Source: Corbicula japonica (taxonomy: Eukaryota > Mollusca > Bivalvia > Venerida > Cyrenidae). From it: a stretch of DNA of 64,000 nucleotides. Within the stretch, counting starts at the first letter, position 1; every line of letters begins with the position of its first letter. The translations under genes and the position numbers were made by a program. Location of the stretch: NCBI GenBank assembly GCA_038501625.1, contig JAZAYU010000052.1, positions 3,873,955-3,937,954 on the forward strand, written 5' to 3'. The notes under the pieces are model-generated. The model saw only the letters and a list, made by a program, of their open reading frames with translations. It searched no databases and was not told where the DNA came from. This document shows, piece by piece, positions 24,441 through 34,331 of this stretch.

Positions 24441-24742
24441 CTGTATCGGTGAGAAGTTAACTAAATAAACACGTGTTGCTGGCAAATCAGCTGATTTGAC
24501 AGCCGGTGGAGGAATTTTATGTCGGATTGTTTGTTTGACAATTTGAAAGGGTCTGTCTCAAAGTTATGTTTTGTTCTTAACATTGACTTGGAAGTGATTA
24601 TTTCAAGGACTATGACGACTTTATAACTTTTATGACAAGTTGTCGTCTTTCATCGTGTTTAGTTATGTCAAGGTGTTCGATACAGTTGGTGACAGAAATT
24701 GTTGTTAGATTTGAAGCAGAGAGCGCGTAAAAGGACTATTAA

Positions 24743-26080
24743 TTGCAGAGTTTTCTTGCGGTCTACATTATTGCAGAGTTTTCTTGTGGTCATTATTCTG
24801 GGACTGCTAACCAAATGGGAGAGAGAAAAGCTCGGGTAGATTATAAGGCCCTTTCAGAAGGAAAGGGTTTGGTGCCACAGAAGGAGTGCCAAGAATCCGA
24901 ACGCTTGAAGAAAGACCAGGCAGAAGGAGGGCTTCCCGTCGGTGTAGATAGAATTCGGTCTAAAAGTTTGGAGGAGGAAGGAATGGGACCTGTTAGTACG
25001 CTTGATTCCGATGATTCCGAGGAAGAAATCGTTCGGGACGAGGAGACTTATGCCTTGCGGGCGGAGTTGGCAGCGTTAGAGGAAGAGGAGAAGGAGCTAC
25101 GGGAGAAGACGAAGAGAGAGCTTCGGGAAAAGATTAAAAGAAAGCGGAGCACGATAAGTTCCTTGAAGGGTAAGGACGTTTTTTCAGTAAAACGCGATAG
25201 TGCAAAAGTAATTGACATTAATACCCTCAGAAAGGACAAGCATTTGGTTAATAAGGCGCACCGTAAACTCAAACGTTTGGGTTTGACAGAGTCTGATTCA
25301 GACGATGTGTCGGACAGTGATTCGTCGGGCTCAGATTCAGATGTTGCTAGTTATGTTAGGAGTAAACGAAAGTCCGGCAGAAAGCCAAAATTTAGTTCTT
25401 ATTCTAGTTCTTCGGACTCGGATTCAAGCTCAGCAGATAGCGCTGATAAACAGTTTAAATCTAAGCACAAAAAATCCAAAAAATCTGGTATCAAGGCAAA
25501 ATCTTCGGATAAAGTTAAAAATGTGCAAAGGTATCCGCATTCTCAGTTAAGGTACGAATTTGTAAGTCAAAATGTTTCCTTCACGGATTTGAGTTTAAAT
25601 TTGTTCGTAGCGGGAGAATTGGAAATAATATCTGATAAGCACATAAGTTCAAGTGAACGTAGAGGTAGATTAGCATTATTGAAGAGATTGATGTACTTAA
25701 GTGTTACATATTCATTCCCGCTTTTGAAATCGTATTATGCAGCAGTCTTGCGGGAGATTGAATTAGATCAAAAATCTTGGCAGGATGATTTTCATTACTT
25801 GGAAATTGCTATTTTAAGCAAAACAAATTCATCAAAAAGTCAGTCGGGTTCAAAATCTAAAAAATTTCAAAAGTCGGGAACGGAGAGCAATATTGAAGAC
25901 AGTACTTGGTTTTGTTCTTTTTATCAGAGAAATAAATGTTTGCATAAAACGGCTCACACGTTGATGGTTAAAGGTAGGTTGAGGCTTGCTCAACATATAT
26001 GTGCAACTTGTTGGCAAAAAGATCAAAAAAAATTAGAGCATCCCGAGAGTTCTTCAGCTTGTCCGTATTTCTCAGGATGA
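24743..26080 (+). CDS. DIRS-like retrotransposon gag-like protein
   Basis: Open frame of 445 codons. A second Met at 24815 (MGERKARVDYK) is the likelier start; the 24 preceding residues have no clear role. In order: an N-terminal region, a glutamate/lysine-rich predicted coiled coil (around EEEEKELREKTKRELREK), a long Ser/Asp-rich low-complexity stretch with Lys-rich patches, a more conserved helical region, and a Cys/His C-terminus (WFCSFYQRNKC, HICATCW, ACPYF) resembling the Cys/His tail of DIRS-type gag proteins. The family call rests on this tail and on the RT that follows in the same frame. It ends in a single TGA, after which the frame stays open into the RT. It would bind element RNA and form particles if functional. 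Confidence 0.75.
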   Translation: MQSFLAVYIIAEFSCGHYSGTANQMGERKARVDYKALSEGKGLVPQKECQESERLKKDQAEGGLPVGVDRIRSKSLEEEGMGPVSTLDSDDSEEEIVRDEETYALRAELAALEEEEKELREKTKRELREKIKRKRSTISSLKGKDVFSVKRDSAKVIDINTLRKDKHLVNKAHRKLKRLGLTESDSDDVSDSDSSGSDSDVASYVRSKRKSGRKPKFSSYSSSSDSDSSSADSADKQFKSKHKKSKKSGIKAKSSDKVKNVQRYPHSQLRYEFVSQNVSFTDLSLNLFVAGELEIISDKHISSSERRGRLALLKRLMYLSVTYSFPLLKSYYAAVLREIELDQKSWQDDFHYLEIAILSKTNSSKSQSGSKSKKFQKSGTESNIEDSTWFCSFYQRNKCLHKTAHTLMVKGRLRLAQHICATCWQKDQKKLEHPESSSACPYFSG

Positions 26081-27646
26081 CTCGCCCAGCCTTGTTTAAT
26101 TGACGAAAATAAATTAGAAGATATTTTTATCCCAAGATTTTGTTTTCAAAAGCAAAGTTTAATCAATGTTTCTGATGACAATTTACATCATAATCGGCAG
26201 GTTGAAATCAAAAGTCCTATCTATTCTTTTGAAAAATTTAAGATTCATACATGTGGTGGGTGTTCACAATTTTTTACTCCATCCACAAATATTGACTTAC
26301 AGAGAAAATTACAAATTCATGAAGAAGTTAAGAGGTCGGGGAAATTTAATTATGAATTTTGTAGAATTAGAGTGAATAATAAAATTAATGCCGAATATAT
26401 GAGGACGATGCTTAGGAACTTTGATTACAATGATTTATTGGTCTGTGATTTGTTAGAATATGGATTTCCGATAGGGTTCCTAGGGAATGAAAATGAAATG
26501 AATTCGACTCGGGAATTATGGAAATACAAAAATTATAAAGGTGCTAATGAATTTCCTGAGGAAATTGTTAGGTATATTAAGAAGGAATTGAATGAAGATG
26601 CTTTGATGGGGCCATTTATAAAAAATCCCTTTAGAAGTAATCTTCTTATTTCTCCTTTGAATTCTGTGCCCAAAAAAGATGTGTTTGATAGAAGGGTTAT
26701 TTTAGATTTGAGTAGTAACTCGCAGTGTTCTGTAAATAGTTTTATCGACAAGAACTTTTATTTAGGAGAATCTGTTACTTTGTTTTTTCCAAGAATAGAT
26801 GATTTCGTTAAATTGATCTTAGCGAAAGGTCAAGGTTGTTTTATGTTCAAAAAAGATCTTTCCAGAGCATATAGGCAGATCAGTATTGATCCTTCAAACT
26901 ACAATTTGGTGTCATTTGTTTGGAAAAAACATGTATTTATGGACACGGTTTTAAGCATGGGTTTGAAGTCTGCCGCCTTTATTTGTCAAAGAGTTACAAA
27001 CGCTATTTCTTTCATCCTTCTAGGAATGGGAATAGCTATTTTGAATTACCTTGACGATTTTGCGGGCGTTGAAAGGAAAGAAAATGTGCAATTTGCATAT
27101 TTAACTTTGGGTGCGGTTTTACAAAAGTGCGGTTTACAGGAGGCTCATAATAAGGCTGTTGAACCCACGCAGGTGATGTCTTTTTTGGGAGTGCGTTTTA
27201 ATTCCATTCGTATGACTATGGAAATAACTCCAGAAAGATTGAAAGAATTATTAGGGCTTATAAAAACTTGGCTTTATAAAGATAGAGCTTGTTTAAAAGA
27301 CGCGCAGTCACTTTTGGGTAAGCTTATATTTGTAGCAGCTTGTGTTAAACCAAGCAGAGTGTTCATTAACAGATTGCTTAACTGGATTAGGGAAATTCAT
27401 GGTACAGGAGTCAGTAAAAAACTTTCTATTCCCTCAGAGGTAAAAAAAGATTTGCTGTGGTGGGAGAAATTCCTCCCATTATACAACGGGGTATCGCTAA
27501 TGGATTTAGGTCCTTGGTCTAACCCAGATGAAATTTTTTCCTCAGACGCGTGTTTAGTTGGTTGCGGGGGATTTTGGAAAGGAAATTATTTTCATGCAAA
27601 GTTTCACTTGAATAATTACAGTCAAAATACACAAAATAAGTTTTAA
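26081..27646 (+). CDS. DIRS-like reverse transcriptase, truncated in RNase H
   Basis: Continues the gag frame directly after the TGA for 521 codons. Its first ATG downstream is well inside, and a GTG lies at 26372. RT motifs are clear: SVPKKDVFDRRVILDLSS (fingers), KKDLSRAYRQI with the first catalytic Asp, YLDDF with the catalytic Asp pair at about 27049-27063, and SFLGV. This motif set is typical of DIRS/Ty3-type RTs. RNase H starts (SSDACLVGCGGFW) but stops about 30 residues after its first Asp, where the reading frame enters the right inverted arm and terminates. No tyrosine recombinase or methyltransferase frame is present, so this copy cannot be autonomous. Confidence 0.85.
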   Translation, partial: LAQPCLIDENKLEDIFIPRFCFQKQSLINVSDDNLHHNRQVEIKSPIYSFEKFKIHTCGGCSQFFTPSTNIDLQRKLQIHEEVKRSGKFNYEFCRIRVNNKINAEYMRTMLRNFDYNDLLVCDLLEYGFPIGFLGNENEMNSTRELWKYKNYKGANEFPEEIVRYIKKELNEDALMGPFIKNPFRSNLLISPLNSVPKKDVFDRRVILDLSSNSQCSVNSFIDKNFYLGESVTLFFPRIDDFVKLILAKGQGCFMFKKDLSRAYRQISIDPSNYNLVSFVWKKHVFMDTVLSMGLKSAAFICQRVTNAISFILLGMGIAILNYLDDFAGVERKENVQFAYLTLGAVLQKCGLQEAHNKAVEPTQVMSFLGVRFNSIRMTMEITPERLKELLGLIKTWLYKDRACLKDAQSLLGKLIFVAACVKPSRVFINRLLNWIREIHGTGVSKKLSIPSEVKKDLLWWEKFLPLYNGVSLMDLGPWSNPDEIFSSDACLVGCGGFWKGNYFHAKFHLNNYSQNTQNKF

Positions 27647-28091
27647 AACTTAAAATTTGAGCACTGTTGGGCTCCAAATAAACAACAATCCAAGAACTAT
27701 TTGTGTGCGCGGTAACGAAAAATTTTCACAGTGAAGAAGAATGCGCGAAATTCAACTATTATTTGAAAAAACGGACCAATTATATGACAAGAAACTACAA
27801 ACCAATCAGGTTTCTCGTCTCATAAAATGAATCTAATTCTCGGAAATTACCGGCAATCGTCATTTAATTAAATATTTTAACGGTATTAAAATAAACCCTT
27901 TATTTTGGGATGATCTTTATGAAAGATATTACTATAATAATAGAAACTAATGCCCAAGGTTATAAAACTGAGCATGGAAATCAGTCTCAAATCTCAAGCA
28001 TCTGATTGGCTGAAATAGTGACCAGTCGCCATTTCAGCCAATTAGATGGTTGGGATTTGAGACTGGTTTCCAACCTCAGCTTTATAACCTT
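27606..28091 (-). mobile_element. Right inverted arm flanking the DIRS-like element
   Basis: Inverse copy of 23951-24440. The end of the RT/RNase H frame, including its stop, is encoded by this arm. The arm therefore joined or replaced the original 3' half of the element. Even the particular substitutions of the hairpin part (for example AATTAGATGGTTGGGATTTG) are shared by both arms, which points to a recent copy event. Confidence 0.85.
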
Positions 28092-28109
28092 CAGCATAAA
28101 TCAGATGAC

Positions 28110-29060
28110 CAGTTTCAAATCTCAAGCATCGGTTTGGCTTGAATGGCGATTCATCGCTATTTCAGCCAATCAGATGCTTGAGATTTGAGACTGGTCTCCA
28201 GATTTAGTTTTATGATCTTTGGCATATTGGACAAATAAAGTTGAAGATCATGGTGTTCAATTTTATCTTCACCTGTATACCAAACGTCCAACTTATTGAA
28301 ATGTTGAGAAAAACAAATAATGAAGTAACAAAAATGACTTACATTCAGTCCTGAAACACATCCTCCAAGAGTATAAACAATTGCAGCAGCGCAGTTCACA
28401 TCATAAATAAAAGCGTGAAGATCCTGAATTCCAAATGTCCATTGTCCCGTGCACTACTCGTCCTACCCCATTCTCTTCAAGACGTGTAGATCTGAAGTTG
28501 TTGAGGGCCTTACTCCACTCAAATTGATCTGATACATGATCCACAATCCCTGAAATATAATAACAGCGTAATAAGGATACACTGACAACAACTAGCAACA
28601 AGATTATCATTTTGAAAAATAAAAATGCAATTTTAAAATATGACATCTGTCAAATATTGTAAACAATCGAAATGCTTGTAAATATGGTCAGTCAATGAAG
28701 CATAGCTTTCACCAGTTCACAATTATAACAGGTATAAATATAAAAGATCGTTCACGATTAATTTCAATTTAGTTATAGCAAGATAACTACATTTATTTAT
28801 TAATAATATAAATATTGTTTTACCTGAAAAATATGTAATTTATCCATTTATCCAGAAATTCAACTAAATGCAAAAACTTTACAAAGAATTTTTCTCTTTT
28901 GAAAATGACCTGTGCGGTGATTGGATGTTAGTTATCACGTGCAAAGGTAAAATGAAATAATTCAATGTAGTTGTTTCCCTTTGACTGTTTTAAATGCTGT
29001 AAAAATATATGGAAGGCATATCAAACCAAAAATGAAGCATAGCAAAATTTAAAGCAAACC
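28110..29060 (-). repeat. Exon-like repeat unit, copy D (with possible signal peptide)
   Basis: Fourth copy. On the minus strand from 28610 it reads MIILLLVVVSVSLLRCYY, a plausible signal peptide, then continues through SDQFEWSKALNNFRSTRL and a stop near 28404. A second frame (DLHAFIYDVNCAAAIVYTL) continues to a good donor, CTGAAT|GTAAGTC near 28340. The exon is therefore broken by a frameshift between the two parts. Copies A-C have a stop or change in the signal-like part. The unit also includes half hairpins at 28100-28215 and a tail with GGATGTTAGTTATCACGTGC. Confidence 0.6.
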
Positions 29061-29269
29061 AATGCTTAAACATTCAAATTTATTAAATAAAAAAGAAATC
29101 TCATATCAGCTTCGATTTTTAAGAAATTATAAATAAGTATTTGAGTTCTAGCGAGTGAGTAAACGAGTTTTCATGTTATCGTGCTTTAATAATGTACAGT
29201 TCCACCCCGCTATATAGACCACCATTGGAACTTGCCAGAAATGGTCTTCATAATAGGTTAGTATTTTTC

Positions 29270-30777
29270 GGGAAAGAATATAGTGCAAATCTGTACAAGG
29301 AGACACAGATGTCTTTATTTCGGGAAAGAATATAGTGCAAATCTGTACAATGAGACACAGAGGTCTTTATTTCGGGAAAGAATGTAGTGCAAATCTGTAC
29401 AATGAGACACAGAGGTCTTTATTTCGGGAAAGAATGTAGTGCAATTCTGTACAAGGAGACACAGAGGTCTTTATTTCGGGAAAGAATGTAGTGCAAATCT
29501 GTACAATGAGACACAGAGGTCTTTATTTCGGGAAAGAATGTAGTGCAAATCTGTACAATGAGACACAGAGGTCTTTATTTCGGGGTAGAATGTAGTGCAA
29601 ATCCGTACAAGGAGACACAGAGGTCTTTATTTCGGGGTAGAATGTAGTGCAAATCCGTACAAGGAGACACAGAGGTCTTTATTTCGGGGTAGAATGTAGT
29701 GCAAATCTGTACAAGGAGACACAGAGGTCTTTATTTCGGGGTAGAATGTAGTGCAAATCTGTACAAGGAGACACAGAGGTCTTTATTTCGGGGTAGAATA
29801 TAGTGCAAATCTGTACAAGGAGACACAGAGGTCTTTATTTCGGGGTAGAATATAGTGCAAATCTGTACAAGGAGACAAAGAGGTCTTTATTTCGGGGTAG
29901 AATATAGTGCAAATCTGTACAAGGAGACACAGAGGTCTTTATTTCGGGGTAGAATATAGTGCAAATCTGTACAAGGAGACACAGAGGTCTTTATTTCGGG
30001 GTAGAATATAGTGCAAATCTGTACAAGGAGACACAGAGGTCTCTATTTCGGGGTAGAATATAGTGCAAATCTGTACAAGGAGACACAGAGGTCTCTATTC
30101 CGGGGTAGAATATAGTGCAAATCTGTACAAGGAGACACAGAGGTCTTTATTCCGGGGTAGAATATAGTGCAAATCTGTACAAGGAGACACAGAGGCCTTT
30201 ATTCCGGGGTAGAATATAGTGCAAATCTGTACAAGGAGACACAGAGGCCTTTATTCCGGGGTAGAATATAGTGCAAATCTGTACAAGGAGACACAGAGGT
30301 CTCTATTTCGGGGTAGAATATAGTGCAAATCTGTACAAGGAGACACAGAGGTCTCTATTCCGGGGTAGAATATAGTGCAAATCTGTACAAGGAGACACAG
30401 AGGTCTCTATTCCGGGGTAGAATATAGTGCAAATCTGTACAAGGAGACACAGAGGTCTTTATTCCGGGGTAGAATATAGTGCAAATCTGTACAAGGAGAC
30501 ACAGAGGTCTTTATTCCGGGGTAGAATATAGTGCAAATCTGTACAAGGAGACACAGAGGTCTTTATTCCGGGGTAGAATATAGTGCAAATCTGTACAAGG
30601 AGACACAGAGGTCTTTATTCCGGGGTAGAATATAGTGCAAATCTGTACAAGGAGACACAGAGGCCTTTATTCCGGGGTAGAATATGGTGCAAATCTGTAC
30701 AAGGAGACACAGAGGTCTTTATTTCGGGGTAGAATATAGTGCAAATCTGTACAAGGAGACACAGAGGTCTTTATTTC
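29270..30777 (+). repeat. 52-bp minisatellite, about 29 copies
   Basis: Head-to-tail units with an exact 52-bp period; for example unit starts at 29845 and 29897. The unit contains TAGTGCAAATCTGTACAAGG, AGACACAGAGGTCTTTATT and TCGGGG. Variants are grouped. The first units read GGGAAAGAAT and CAATGAGAC, later ones GGGGTAGAAT, and many units after about 30100 read TATTCCGG. This looks like local spread of variants from different points. There are no unique spacers, so it is not a CRISPR-type array. Confidence 0.95.
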
Positions 30778-32460
30778 GGCATGGTCTTTATGAAGGTATT
30801 ATTATAAATAAAATTTAAAAAATCACAGACTTCAAATGCAAGCTCTGAGATTCGATTGATCTGTGGGTTTATAACCAGAACCTTAATCATCTTAATTGAC
30901 TATTTCAGCCAAATAGAGAGTGATTTGTGACTTGTCTCCGTTCTCAATTTTATGATCCAGGGCCCGGGGAACATGCCACTTGGGATAGAAATCATTCTGG
31001 ATAGGAAGACAGGGTCGGGTGCAGAAATGGGGTCAGTGGCAATCTCTAGGTTTGAAGCCGAGCAGGGTAAATGAGGATTTAGGGTTTATGTTATACAACT
31101 TACATGTATAAGTCTGTAACAGGCCGTACTATGAAGAATATGCCATTACTTGTTTAAACTTAAAATCAGGACCAAAATATCATTGCGCAGAATGGGAAGA
31201 TAAGTTAGGGAGTTTTGTTCACTATTTAATCCCACTAAAAACTAAAAATGGTGCACTTCAGATTTTAAAAATCGTACATGAACCAAAATTATGACATTGG
31301 CATTTTTCATGAAGAGCGGCATTTTGTAGTTCCCCGGCCCCACTAAGACAACCGCTCCTAGTCCCGTGATTAATATGTGAAATAAACAGAACGTGTACAC
31401 GTGTCAAATGCGGATTTATAAGATGTACACATGACCGAAGTAAAAGTTGTTATAATAAATGTTTGTAATTATGTACTCCGTAACCGTGAAGATTTACAAT
31501 GTACCAAGAATATACATTTGTTTTTGTTCGAAAACCCTGTTTAAGCAACCACCCAATGCAGTGCCAAATGTGGGTGCTTAACGCAGGTGGCTAATTAGGA
31601 CATGTAAAACAAAATTTAAAAAAGGCAATTAAGGACATATATTGATGTGTTTAAGGCTGGTAGATATTGAAAGCAGGTGGTTGTTAAGGCAGGTTGAACT
31701 GTTGAACAGGTTGAGCGACTTTTACAGAACGCATGGTCGGGCGAATAAATAGGTTTGTATTAAATTCTTCCCACGAGAGACTTCTTCGTTATAGGCTGCA
31801 TTTGCCGATCATTTAAAAGTTTTTAATTTAGCATTTAACAACGTAGACTATTGTATCAACAATTTAACACGTGAGGCAATAGTGACGTTGTCATTTCTGT
31901 ATTTTATAATTATGTCGCATTGATAAGCATTTAAATCTTGCGTATATTTTTTACAATATCGACGAAAGACATGTCTGTATTTAATAATGTTCTAAAAAGC
32001 ATTGTCGAACAAATGAAATGGAAAAATGATACCACGCAACATTTCCGTAATATAGATAATTTTGGCGGTCATCCACTCCATATGTAACGTTATCTCCTTC
32101 TCTAATGACATGTGTTGTAGCGTGTTTAAAGTAGTCTCTAGACTATTGTTTTTGTTTCAAAGCCCCATGTTGCATTTGAACGTTCAGTTGCAGTTTGACA
32201 CTGTGGGATCTTTAATATTTTTTTTGCCTTCTTTAATGACTCCAAACACATTGATCAACCTAAAATATACTGCAAATTAATTTCTTCTTGCAATCCATAA
32301 ATTAACACACTCTTTAAACAATTCGTCCAATAGTTTCAGTCACCTGACCAGTAGGTCACATGCAGTGGCTGCAAGACAGCGTCAGTTTGAACGCTGAATC
32401 AACGGTTCAATATTACATCCATGAAAACTAAAGAAAATAGTAACCAATCGTTACGATTTA
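30778..32460. other. Non-coding stretch with a decayed hairpin copy
   Basis: 30778-30965 carries a decayed relative of the hairpin and unit flank (CATGGTCTTTATGAAGG, then GACTATTTCAGCCAAATAG). The rest holds no open frame with recognisable domains and no clear repeat. AGGTGGTTGTTAA-like words recur near 31540 and 31677, which may be a small internal repeat. Confidence 0.5.
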
Positions 32461-33060
32461 TGTAAGATAAAACGCAATTCCGTTAGTGCAATCGCGAATG
32501 TATAATATTATCTGAAACGCAAAAACAAGAAAACTCGATGACGAAGACGCGAAATCACTATGACGGAAATGCGAAAGTACGATGACGAAAACGCGAAAAC
32601 ACGAAATCATAAAGTTACGAAGACAAAACGCGAAATACGAAATCACAAAGTAACGATGACGAAAACACGAAATTCCAAAAACGCGAAAATACAATGACGA
32701 AAACTCGAAACTGGCGAATTAATTATTTTACGTGATCAATACTGATCAATAGAGGACGAAATCGAACATTTTGTCGTCTGTCCGTGTCGGCGGATCGAAG
32801 TAACGAAAGGTCGGACACTTCTTATTTTTCGTGTAGTCGTCCTTCGCTTTTACGAAGTCACGAAGACACGGCGGAAGAAGGAAGATTACACGATGTTTTG
32901 ATACCGACTGACACGAAAAGGATTAATAGCTCGTGTGTTTCGTTATTTCGTCTATTCGACTAAAAAATCGAAAGGGAAAGCCAATACAAATAAGCATGAT
33001 TTCGACCTTCCGCATCGCCTATACGAACATACGAAATGGCAGAAATAAGTCACCTTAGAA
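32460..33060. repeat. CGAAA-rich short-period array and flank
   Basis: From 32515 to 32715 the sequence is a loose array of words such as GACGAAAACGCGAAA and ACACGAAATCACAAAG, 11-14 bp long. The following 300 bp keeps many ACGAAG/CGAAA words in both orientations (for example GACACGAAAAGG, TTTCGTTATTTCGTC). This may be the subterminal part of a DNA transposon. No protein-coding evidence. Confidence 0.55.
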
Positions 33061-33070
33061 ATCAGCTACC

Positions 33071-34331
33071 ATACAATACATGGGATGCAACCACTGTTAT
33101 ATGGGATCTGTTTATACTTGAGTGACCTCCCTTGGTAAATTCAACTATGTTCGACTTTTGGACAACTCCCGGCGTTTAAGAATAATAATTCGTATATTAC
33201 AATGATCATGTTATATTGATATATGTACCAAATGTGTTAGTCACTAATTTTTTGTACCGATAATATACATGTAGTTTTTGTTTTGTTTTGTTGATGATGT
33301 TTTTATTGCACCGTGTATTGCACTGTACTGTCGCAGCAAGCTTCTGTAATTGTCATCAATTTACCAAACACGTAGGCTTGACACTACGAATGAAGATTGT
33401 TTTACGATGTCAAAAGACCGTAAGGGAGTATATGTTTTGTAAAGATGGGTACATCTATTTATCACATACCTTCCTTGTGTGCCAAATACCTTGTTTTAGC
33501 CGATACAATACATGGGATGCAACCACTGTTATATGGGATCTGTTTATACTTGAGTGACCTCCCTTGGTAAATTCAACTATGTTCGACTTTTGGACAACTC
33601 CCGGCGTTTAAGAATAATAATTCGTATATTACAATGATCATGTGATATTGATATATGTACCAAATGTGTTAGTCACTAATTTTTTGTACCGATAATATAC
33701 ATGTAGTTTTTGTTTTGTTTTGTTGATGATGTTTTTATTGCACCGTGTATTGCACTGTACTGTCGCAGCAAGCTTCTGTAATTGTCATCAATTTACCAAA
33801 CACGTAGGCTTGACACTACGAATGAAGATTGTTTTACGATGTCAAAAGACCGTAGAGGAGTATATGTTTTGTAAAGATGGGTACATCTATTTATCACATA
33901 CCTTCCTTGTGTGCCAAATACCTTGTTTTAGCCGATACAATACATGGGATGCAACCACTGTTATATGGGATCTGTTTATACTTGAGTGACCTCCCTTGGT
34001 AAATTCAACTATGTTCGACTTTTGGACAACTCCCGGCGTTTAAGAATTCGTATATTACAATGATCATGTTATATTGATATATGTACCAAATGTGTTAGTC
34101 ACTAATTTTTTGTACCGATAATATACATGTAGTTTTTGTTTTGTTTTGTTGATGATGTTTTTATTGCACCGTGTATTGCACTGTACTGTCGCAGCAAGCT
34201 TCTGTAATTGTCATCAATTTACCAAACACGTAGGCTTGACACTACGAATGAAGATTGTTTTACGATGTCAAAAGACCGTAGAGGAGTATATGTTTTGTAA
34301 AGATGGGTACATCTATTTATCACATACCTTC
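33071..34331 (+). repeat. 432-bp tandem triplication
   Basis: Units start at 33071, 33503 and 33935 (ATACAATACATGGGATGC), a period of exactly 432 bp. The third is truncated at about 34331 and lacks a six-base AATAAT. The units differ at only a handful of positions; units 2 and 3 share GTAGAGG where unit 1 has GTAAGGG. Each contains an 89-codon frame beginning MLMMFLLHRVLHC, but the frame crosses unit borders and has no recognisable domain. I treat it as a repeat by-product. Confidence 0.9.

Noticed and set aside
29270..30777. CRISPR-like array
   Set aside because: The 52-bp units are contiguous with no unique spacers, and the genome is eukaryotic.
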